DNA from: CAZCPB01 sp964500365 | Lineage (GTDB): Bacteria > Planctomycetota > Phycisphaerae > Phycisphaerales > UBA1924 | NCBI GenBank assembly: GCA_964500365.1 | Contig: CAZCPB010000082.1 | Coordinates: forward strand, 1-15,380 | Direction: 5' to 3' | Length of the DNA: 15,380 nt | Shown here: one piece after another, positions 7,328 to 15,380 of the stretch | Layout of the letters: every line of letters starts with the position of its first letter | How positions within the stretch are numbered: position 1 is the first letter of the stretch | Translations under genes and position numbers: made by a program | Notes under the pieces: generated by a model | Seen by the model: only the letters and a program-made list of their open reading frames with translations | What the model was told of the DNA's origin: nothing | The model's database searches: none

Positions 7328-7921
7328 CTACGGGCGCGGCGCCGGCTCCAGGCCCGCCGCGGAGGGCTTGAGGGTGGCAATGTCGGGGATGTTCCGGTAG
7401 TACCCGTCGTAGTCCAGGCCGTAGCCGACGACGAACTCGTCGGGGATCTCGAAGCCGACGTACTCGACGGCGACCTCGCGTTTGCGGACGGCGTTTGGCT
7501 TTCGGAGCAGGACGCAGAGGCGGACGCTCGCGGGGTTCTGGGCCTCGATCAGTTCGCGGACCAGGCCGAGCGTCTGCCCGGAGTCGAGGATGTCGTCGAT
7601 CACCACGACGTGCTTGCCGGCAAGGTCACGCGGAAGTTCGCTCGCCAGCTTGGCGCCCTTGCTGCTCACCGAGGTGCCGGGGTAGCTGGAGACGGCGACC
7701 AGTTTGAGGCTGAGCTTGAGGGGCATCTCGCGGATGAGATCCGCGGCAAAGACCAGGGCCCCTGTCATGATCGGGATCAAGACGATCCGTCCGTCGCCGT
7801 CGGTGGCGCCGTCCCGGGCCAGGTCGGCCTCGAGGTCGAGTGCCAGGCTCTGCCCGAGCGCGGCGACGCGCTTGGCGATCTGATCGCGGGAGACCAGGAC
7901 TTTGGCGAGGTCGCGGTCCAT
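7328..7921 (-). CDS. hpt: Hypoxanthine phosphoribosyltransferase
   Basis: A 197-residue purine-salvage enzyme that makes IMP (and usually GMP) from hypoxanthine (guanine) and PRPP. The PRPP loop is VVVIDDILDSGQTL (105-118), with Asp113 as the likely catalytic-base position. LLRKP (139-142) and the C-terminal GFEIPDEFVVGYGLDYDGYY region (156-175) are typical of bacterial Hpt and contact the purine. SSYPGTSVSSKG (78-89) matches the flexible active-site loop. ATG 7921 is preferred because MDRDLAKVLVSRDQI aligns with the usual family start; the frame extends to GTG 7945. Neither start has a Shine-Dalgarno. TACACT lies 5 nt upstream of the ATG and could be a -10 for a leaderless mRNA, but no -35 was seen. 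It sits 69 nt downstream of the membrane paralog and 40 nt upstream of the PH-coaE fusion, a likely operon. Confidence 0.95.
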   Translation of the reverse strand: MDRDLAKVLVSRDQIAKRVAALGQSLALDLEADLARDGATDGDGRIVLIPIMTGALVFAADLIREMPLKLSLKLVAVSSYPGTSVSSKGAKLASELPRDLAGKHVVVIDDILDSGQTLGLVRELIEAQNPASVRLCVLLRKPNAVRKREVAVEYVGFEIPDEFVVGYGLDYDGYYRNIPDIATLKPSAAGLEPAPRP

Positions 7922-7990
7922 TGAGAAGTGTAGAAAGGGTGGCACGTCCAGCGCGGCCGCGTTGACCTTGCGGCGCTTCGCTCGCTCGGG

Positions 7991-8899
7991 TCATCCGACA
8001 AGTTCGTCGTCCGGCAGCGCCGGCGGGGGCTGCCGGCACCGGGCTGCCTCGAGCACGCTCCGGGCGAAGTCGAGCCGGTCGGGGATCCCAGCGGTCATCA
8101 CGGCCAGCAGCGCCCGCCCCGGCGTGTCGATCAGCACCCGGTCGTGGTTGGCGTCGACGAGCAGCCTCGAGGAGCGCAGGTCGAGGCGCATGACCCGGGG
8201 CCGGCCGATCCCGAGGAACCCGTACGCAATCACGTCGAGCCGGCCGGGGACCACGCGAAAGTACGTCGGCCACGACAGCGAGGTCAGCACCGCCGCGCTC
8301 GGGCACAGGCTCGCGATCACGAGGTACGTATGCCAGCCGCCGACGGGCCCGACCGTCACGCGCGCGGTGAACACGAGCGCCCCCACCATCGCGACAAAGG
8401 TCACCGTCAGCGCCGCCCGGCGGACACGCCCGATCCCCGCGGCCCCCGACAGCGACCGGTACACGCGCGGCTCGAACGACGCGTCGCCCAGGTCTCGGAA
8501 GTAGTCGGCAACCGACGGCGCGGCGGCGAGCCGCAATCGGAACCGGTTGTCGGGGAGCTGCGCCAGGCGGTGCACGATGTCGGCGGGAAGCGGGCGGATG
8601 CGCCGCCGGTGCCACACCCGCGCCAGCCCCAGGCCGGTCAGGGCGATGACTCCAACCCAGACCAGAACTTCCCAGCCCGGCGCGAACCACGCGACCGACA
8701 TCACCACCGCGATGCCGACGCCGACCCCTGCCACCGCGGCCTCGACGCGGTACTTCGCGCCGTTGATCACGCGATGCACGGGCACGGTCCCGGCGTCGCG
8801 GGCCACGTGCACCAGGTTCTCGAAGTCATCGGCGGTGTACTCCGGCGGGCGCTCGAACTCGGCCGGCCGCTCGATGCTCGATGGGAACAGCGGCAACAT
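7991..8899 (-). CDS. Four-helix membrane protein of unknown function, tandem paralog B
   Basis: A 302-residue protein with predicted membrane helices near 54-72, 77-95, 163-182 and 190-208. The loop between the helix pairs carries SFEPRVY (141-147). The C-terminal cytosolic part begins PTYFRVVPGRLDV (211-223) and contains DLRSSRLLVD (240-249). The upstream neighbour has nearly the same three motifs in the same order and a similar C-terminus (DDELVG against ERELLG), so the two are tandem duplicates that have diverged greatly. The C-terminal segment resembles a bPH-type strand pattern (Y-x-V-x-PGRLDV, then a basic loop, then DLR-x-RVLVD), as in membrane YdbT-like proteins; this is inference. 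The start is ATG 8899 or the adjacent GTG 8902. The gap to the upstream stop is only a few nt, so translational coupling is likely. Function unknown. Confidence 0.8.
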   Translation of the reverse strand: MLPLFPSSIERPAEFERPPEYTADDFENLVHVARDAGTVPVHRVINGAKYRVEAAVAGVGVGIAVVMSVAWFAPGWEVLVWVGVIALTGLGLARVWHRRRIRPLPADIVHRLAQLPDNRFRLRLAAAPSVADYFRDLGDASFEPRVYRSLSGAAGIGRVRRAALTVTFVAMVGALVFTARVTVGPVGGWHTYLVIASLCPSAAVLTSLSWPTYFRVVPGRLDVIAYGFLGIGRPRVMRLDLRSSRLLVDANHDRVLIDTPGRALLAVMTAGIPDRLDFARSVLEAARCRQPPPALPDDELVG

Positions 8900-8906
8900 C
8901 ACCGCG

Positions 8907-9839
8907 TCAGCCTAACAGTTCACGCTCGGGCACCGGCGGGGAAGGAGCCGTGCAGACCGCGCCCTCGAGCACGGCGTGAGCGAACTCGAAGCCTCGCGGC
9001 ATCCAGCCGAACCAGAAGCGCACGGTCGCGGCCTCCCAGGGCCGGTCCGGCGCGGCGTGAACGGTGATGGTGCGGACGTTGAGGTCCACGAGCACGCGGG
9101 CGCTGCGAAGATCGTGGGAGCGAGTCCGCACCGCCCGGCGCGTCAGCGCGGTGTACTGGAGCACGTCGATCCGCCCGGGAACCACGCGGATGTAGGTCGG
9201 CAGGCAGATCGCCACCACCCCGCCGGCGAGGATCGCCGCGAAGGGGAACTGGACCATCCCGACAAACGACCCGGCGCCGGGCGAACGGACCAGGTAGACA
9301 ACCGAGACCACCATGAACAGGAGCGTGAGCAGGACCCACGCCCTGACCGTCCGCTTGCCCGGGGCGAGGGCAAAGAAGCCCGCGAAGACGCGGGGTTCGA
9401 ACGGATGGCCGTTGATCGGCCCGAGGGCGTCGAGCCTCGCACGCGGCACTTCCCAGCCGGCGCACCGAACGCGGTAGCGCGGATCGGTCTGCCCCGCGCC
9501 GGAGGGTGTCGCCCCTGCACGGATCCTCGCGTCGAGGAATGATCGCCTCACGAAGTACGCCACGGCGGCGAGGGCGCCGACGCCGACGAAAGCGAAGGGC
9601 ACCCACGAAGGTCCCGCGAGCGCGCCGTTCACCGCGCGGGTCACGAGGAACAACGCGACGCCGGCAAAGCAATAGAGCCACCAGTTCATACCCTGCCACA
9701 GCACCGCGGCTGGATCGCCAGTCCTGATCGATTCTGAATCGTCCGGGACGCGCCCGAAACTAACGGCGGATTCCAATCCGGGAGCATCGATCGGTGCAGG
9801 GGCGCCAGACCCGGGGGCACTGGTCTTTGAAACGTCCAT
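8907..9839 (-). CDS. Four-helix membrane protein of unknown function, tandem paralog A
   Basis: A 310-residue paralog of the gene just downstream. The first 45 residues are low-complexity and acidic. Predicted helices lie near 53-69, 80-98, 168-184 and 199-215. Shared motifs are FEPRVF (147-152), PTYIRVVPGRIDV (214-226), DLRSARVLVD (243-252) and a tail ending ERELLG. Three near-identical motifs in otherwise divergent sequence suggest they are the functional core, possibly a PH-like domain after helix 4. ATG 9839 has AGGTGG just upstream at short spacing; GTG codons at 9845 and 9854 are alternatives. It is the first gene of the minus-strand run and is divergent from gyrB. No catalytic motif is visible and I do not assign a function. 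Confidence 0.8.
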   Translation of the reverse strand: MDVSKTSAPGSGAPAPIDAPGLESAVSFGRVPDDSESIRTGDPAAVLWQGMNWWLYCFAGVALFLVTRAVNGALAGPSWVPFAFVGVGALAAVAYFVRRSFLDARIRAGATPSGAGQTDPRYRVRCAGWEVPRARLDALGPINGHPFEPRVFAGFFALAPGKRTVRAWVLLTLLFMVVSVVYLVRSPGAGSFVGMVQFPFAAILAGGVVAICLPTYIRVVPGRIDVLQYTALTRRAVRTRSHDLRSARVLVDLNVRTITVHAAPDRPWEAATVRFWFGWMPRGFEFAHAVLEGAVCTAPSPPVPERELLG

Positions 9840-10063
9840 AACCACCTGAAACACAAGCGCTTATGCCACCACCGGAAGCCATCGAAAATACCCTGCGGAC
9901 CCAAGCCGGGAAGGGTCGATGACGCTAGAATAACACGCCGGGATGGGAGCGAGATTAGAGCCGTTTGTTCGTGTTTTGATTGGTGTACTTCGCGGCCCGC
10001 GATGGACGAGCTCGAGGCCGCGCGATGGGGCCAGACTGGGCGCGCACGGAGGTACCACAACCG
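9840..10063. promoter_or_regulatory. Divergent intergenic region between the membrane paralogs and gyrB
   Basis: This gap must hold the promoters for gyrB (plus) and probably for the five-gene minus-strand run. TAGAAT at 9926-9931 is a -10-like hexamer on the plus strand but lacks a -35. An AT-richer stretch (9960-9990) with TTTTGATT is another candidate area. AAGCGCTT (9855-9862) is a perfect 8-bp palindrome close to the minus-strand start. The plus frame of gyrB stays open back to 9980, but the strong GGAGGT at 10048-10053 points to a start at 10064. Confidence 0.4.
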
Positions 10064-12814
<2,751 letters not shown>

Positions 12815-12939
12815 TCACTTCGGGCGCAGAACCCATGGAAGGGTGCCGAGGTTGCACGCTTCGCACAACCTCGCGATGAGCACGCCGTGCGGGTTCGCGT
12901 GGTGTCCCGAAGCGGGCCAACCACGGCACCCGGGCAACC
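12815..12939. terminator. Convergent gyrB-sucD gap with hairpin, possible bidirectional terminator
   Basis: CGAGGTTG (12847-12854) and CAACCTCG (12866-12873) form a perfect 8-bp stem with an 11-nt loop. It is symmetrical, so it could form in transcripts from either side. No T-run follows on either strand, so it is not a classical intrinsic terminator. Longer-range 7-bp complements also occur: CTTCGGG (12818) with CCCGAAG (12906), and GGGTGCC (12841) with GGCACCC (12925). A second CAACCTC copy at 12935 could compete for the first arm. The repeats are seen; the termination role is inferred from the convergent position. Confidence 0.4.
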
Positions 12940-13932
12940 TCACGCGAGCTTCATCGCCTTCAGCATCGCGCTGCCCATGTCCGCCGGGCTCATCGCGACC
13001 TCGACCCCCGCCGCCTGCAGCGCCCTGATCTTTGCGTCGGCCGTGTCGTCCGCCCCGCCGATGATCGCGCCGGCGTGGCCCATCCGGCGTCCCGGCGGCG
13101 CGGTGCGCCCGGCGATGAACGCCGCGACGGGCTTCTTCACGCTCTGCTTGATGTACGCCGCGGCCTCGATCTCGTCGGTGCCGCCGATCTCGCCGATCAT
13201 GAGGATGCCGTGGGTGTCGGGGTCGGCCTCGAACATGCGGATGGAGTCGATGTGGTTCACGCCGCGGACCGGGTCGCCGCCGATGCCGACGCAGGTCGAT
13301 TGCGCCAGGCCGAGGTTCGAGGTCTGCCAGACCGCCTCGTACGTGAGCGTGCCCGAGCGCGAGACGATGCCGACGGACTTGCCGAGCTTGCTCTCGCTGA
13401 TGTGCTTGTGTATGTAGCCGGGCATGATGCCGATCTTGCAGCCGGCGCCGGTGTACTTGCTGGACGACGTGCCCTCGCCGGTCTTTGGCCCCGGGGTGAT
13501 CACGCCCGGGCAGTTGGGCCCGATCAATGTGAACCGCGCGAGGGCGCCGGGGACGGCGCAATCCGCGCCGGCGGAGGAGCGGTTCATCTCGTCGAGCACC
13601 GCCCGGGCCTTGATCATGTCCTGGACCGGCACGCCCTCGGTGATGCAGCAGATGACTGAAATCCCTGCCGCGGCGGCCTCGAGGATGGCGTCGGCGGCGA
13701 ACGCGGGGGGCACGAAGATCATGGTGGCATCGGCGCCGGTCGCTTTCACGGCCTGATCGACGGTGTCGAAGATGGGCAGCCCATTGGGATCCCTGGTCCC
13801 CCCCTTGCCGGGGGTGACCCCTCCCACCATCTTCGTGCCGTACTCGAAGCAGCCCCTGGTGTGCTGGGCGCCGAAGGAGCCGGTGACTCCCTGGCAGATG
13901 ACGCGGGTCTCGGCGTTGACGAGGATGGCCAT
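12940..13932 (-). CDS. sucD: Succinyl-CoA synthetase (ADP-forming) alpha subunit
   Basis: A 330-residue alpha subunit of the TCA-cycle enzyme that interconverts succinyl-CoA and succinate with ATP or GTP formation. CoA-binding parts are QGVTGSFGAQHTRGCFEYGT (14-33) and GGVTPGKGG (37-45). GPNCPGVITPG (138-148), GIVSRSGTLTYE (188-199) and GIGGDPVRG (216-224) are canonical. RMGHAGAIIGG (283-293) contains the phosphorylated His286, and GEIGG (247-251) holds the glutamate that contacts it. Compared with the 289-residue E. coli protein, there is a roughly 15-residue extra segment at 149-164 and a longer linker near 117-134. ATG 13932 fits the family start although no Shine-Dalgarno is visible; the frame stays open to 13992. 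sucC, normally just upstream, is absent: the neighbour is a divergent sulfotransferase gene. Confidence 0.96.
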   Translation of the reverse strand: MAILVNAETRVICQGVTGSFGAQHTRGCFEYGTKMVGGVTPGKGGTRDPNGLPIFDTVDQAVKATGADATMIFVPPAFAADAILEAAAAGISVICCITEGVPVQDMIKARAVLDEMNRSSAGADCAVPGALARFTLIGPNCPGVITPGPKTGEGTSSSKYTGAGCKIGIMPGYIHKHISESKLGKSVGIVSRSGTLTYEAVWQTSNLGLAQSTCVGIGGDPVRGVNHIDSIRMFEADPDTHGILMIGEIGGTDEIEAAAYIKQSVKKPVAAFIAGRTAPPGRRMGHAGAIIGGADDTADAKIRALQAAGVEVAMSPADMGSAMLKAMKLA

Positions 13933-14011
13933 GGGCGGAGCGTAGGGAGCGGGCGTGCGTCCCGGCGCGCCGTGTGGCACGCCTTCGCGCAACGGTCAAA
14001 GATTCCTGCCC

Positions 14012-14821
14012 ATGACCGACCCCACCACCGCCGACGCGAAAAAGCCGACCGTCCGCCTGCTGATGCACCTGGCGCGGACGGGCGGCACGATCTTCAGCAA
14101 GTGCCTGGCGGTCATGCCGCGGGTCGCGCTGCTCAGCGAAATCCACCCGGCCGGGCTGCGGAACTTCAACCCGCTGCGCCAGGCGTTCGAGTGGCACGGC
14201 CTACTGACGACCAAGGACGTCGAGGACTTCCGCAAGTCCGGGCGGATGGACTTCGCGGACGCGATCGACCTGGTGTGGCGGCGGTGCGAGGCGAAGCACC
14301 TGAAGCTGGTGATCCGCGACTGGAACCACCTGGACTTCCACGGCCTGCCGTACCTCGCGCAGCCGACGCGGACGCTGATGACCAGCGACTTGCTGGGGAA
14401 GCGCTTCCGGCTGCTGCGGTTCTGCACGGTCCGCCACCCGATCGACCACTGGCTGAGCCTGAGCAAGCTGGCCACCATCGCGGGGAAGATGTCCATCGAC
14501 CAGTTCTGCGTCGGCTGCCTGGGGTTCGCGGAGCACGCGGTGAAGATCGGGTTCGTGCGGTACGAGGATTTCACGCGCGAACCGGCGGTCGGGATGCAGA
14601 AGATCTGCGCGGCGCTCGACGTCGAGTTCGACCCGACCTTCCAGCGGCGCTGGCAGAACTACACCAAGATCACGGGCGACACGACCGGATCGCGTGGCGG
14701 CAAGGAGAAGATCGTGCCCTTGGCGCGGAAGCCCGTCGAGCCGGCGCTGCTCGAACAGTTCGACGCGAGCGAGTCGTACCACAGGGCCAACGCGCTCCTG
14801 GGCTACGGTCACCCCGAATAG
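14012..14821 (+). CDS. Sulfotransferase family protein
   Basis: A 269-residue protein of the PAPS-dependent sulfotransferase fold. ARTGGTIFSKCL (21-32), just after the first strand, matches the 5'-phosphosulfate-binding loop in its RTGGT variant. FCTVRHPIDHWLS (137-149) matches the 3'-phosphate-binding motif, with Arg141 and Ser149 as the likely contacts. FVRYEDFTREP (181-191) is the usual late conserved strand. The family moves a sulfuryl group from PAPS to hydroxyls of glycans, lipids or small molecules; the acceptor is unknown. ATG 14012 leaves a short linker before the first strand and has no good ribosome site; the frame extends to 13955, which would nearly reach the divergent sucD. The downstream kinase starts 31 nt after its stop, so they may be co-transcribed. 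No signal peptide, so cytosolic. Confidence 0.85.
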   Translation: MTDPTTADAKKPTVRLLMHLARTGGTIFSKCLAVMPRVALLSEIHPAGLRNFNPLRQAFEWHGLLTTKDVEDFRKSGRMDFADAIDLVWRRCEAKHLKLVIRDWNHLDFHGLPYLAQPTRTLMTSDLLGKRFRLLRFCTVRHPIDHWLSLSKLATIAGKMSIDQFCVGCLGFAEHAVKIGFVRYEDFTREPAVGMQKICAALDVEFDPTFQRRWQNYTKITGDTTGSRGGKEKIVPLARKPVEPALLEQFDASESYHRANALLGYGHPE

Positions 14822-14852
14822 TGGGTTGCGGCGGGCGGCCGGAACGGAGAAC

Positions 14853-15380
14853 ATGGGATCCGGGCCCGAGGAGCGTCGATTGGCACCGGACGAGCAGAAC
14901 CCCGGCCCTGGAAGTCACAGCCGGATCGCGACCGGCCCCTTGGCCGCGGTCGAGGAGCCGGCGGATGTGCTGCCTCCGGGGACCGAGTTCGGGGCCTACC
15001 GGATCACGCGACTGCTGGGCTTCGGCGGCATGGGCGCCGTCTACGAGGCCGAGCAGGCGCGGCCCAAGCGGACGGTGGCCCTCAAGGTGATCCGTCCCGG
15101 ACTGGCGTCGCGCGAGGTCTTGGCGAGGTTTGAGCACGAGGCCGAGGTCCTGGCGCGCCTGCAGCACCCCGGCATCGCGCAGATCTACGAGGCCGGGTCC
15201 GTCAGGACCCCGCTGGGCACCCAGCCGTTCTTCGCGATGGAGCTGGTCCGGGGCAAGAGCCTGACGCGCTACGCGGCCGAGAAGGAACTGGGGACGCGCG
15301 AGCGCCTCGCGCTGGTTTCGAAAGTGTGCGACGCGGTGCACCACGCGCACCAGAAGGGCGTGATCCACCGCGATCTCAAG
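14853..15380 (+). CDS. Ser/Thr protein kinase (Hanks type), N-terminal part, cut by window edge
   Basis: ATG 14853 follows CGGAGA at short spacing and opens a frame that stays open for 176 codons to the window edge. Residues 1-45 are a low-complexity linker. The kinase domain then starts FGAYRITRLLGFGGMGAVYE (46-65) with the glycine-rich loop, the ATP-anchoring Lys78 in VALKVIRPG, a Glu-rich alphaC helix (FEHEAEVLARL, 93-103), the hinge FFAMELVRG (126-134) and HRDLK (172-176), where the window ends on the catalytic Lys. All visible key residues of an active kinase are present. In planctomycetes such kinases often continue into a membrane helix, TPR or WD repeats, but those parts lie outside. 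Signal and substrate are unknown; the sulfotransferase gene upstream is a possible operon partner. Confidence 0.93.
   Translation, partial: MGSGPEERRLAPDEQNPGPGSHSRIATGPLAAVEEPADVLPPGTEFGAYRITRLLGFGGMGAVYEAEQARPKRTVALKVIRPGLASREVLARFEHEAEVLARLQHPGIAQIYEAGSVRTPLGTQPFFAMELVRGKSLTRYAAEKELGTRERLALVSKVCDAVHHAHQKGVIHRDLK

Noticed and set aside
7288..7380. Longer N-terminus of the PH-CoaE fusion overlapping hpt
   Set aside because: The added 31 residues are almost all Arg/Pro/Ala and overlap the hpt C-terminus by 53 nt. GTG 7287 has a ribosome-site-like GAGGAAA and fits the operon spacing.

Overview
The window is GC-rich, with AT-rich stretches almost only between genes, and it is densely coded on both strands. 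Several traits suggest a planctomycete, probably of the Phycisphaerae type: a CPxCxYDLR zinc-ribbon start at the left edge, a Rho factor with a long disordered N-terminal extension, a Hanks-type Ser/Thr kinase with a low-complexity leader before the kinase domain, and several genes without a clear Shine-Dalgarno site. This assignment is inferred from gene style, since there is no rRNA or other marker here. No tRNA, rRNA, CRISPR array, insertion sequence or phage gene was seen, and the content looks chromosomal.

Layout. (1) Positions 1-155, minus strand: the start of a zinc-ribbon protein cut by the window edge. (2) Positions 404-3667, plus strand: three closely spaced genes whose products all have N-terminal export signals. 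They are a predicted membrane-anchored HExxH metallopeptidase, a secreted dienelactone-hydrolase-type enzyme and a membrane-anchored beta-propeller-like protein. A promoter-like element with a perfect 7-bp inverted repeat lies upstream at 303-331. (3) Positions 3849-9839, minus strand: a five-gene run read from right to left. It holds two tandem paralogous four-helix membrane proteins, hypoxanthine phosphoribosyltransferase, a fusion of a membrane bPH2-like domain with dephospho-CoA kinase, and rho. (4) Positions 10064-12814, plus strand: gyrB with a large insertion in its C-terminal half. It is divergent from the membrane paralogs. (5) Positions 12940-13932, minus strand: sucD, convergent with gyrB and without sucC beside it. 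(6) Positions 14012-15380, plus strand: a sulfotransferase-family protein followed 31 nt later by a Ser/Thr protein kinase that runs off the right edge within HRDLK.

Functional reading. The minus-strand run joins purine salvage, the last step of CoA synthesis and transcription termination with membrane proteins of unknown role. The kinase domain for CoA synthesis is physically tied to a two-helix membrane module, and the two upstream paralogs end in a segment resembling the same PH-like fold. Three membrane PH-like proteins in four consecutive genes is the most unusual local pattern. The exported trio on the left may be one co-regulated envelope unit. I see no self-contained new defence or mobile system. 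The strongest candidates for novelty are the PH-CoaE fusion with its paralog neighbours, the HExxH membrane protein, and the Rho extension with a C-rich leader that could serve autoregulation.
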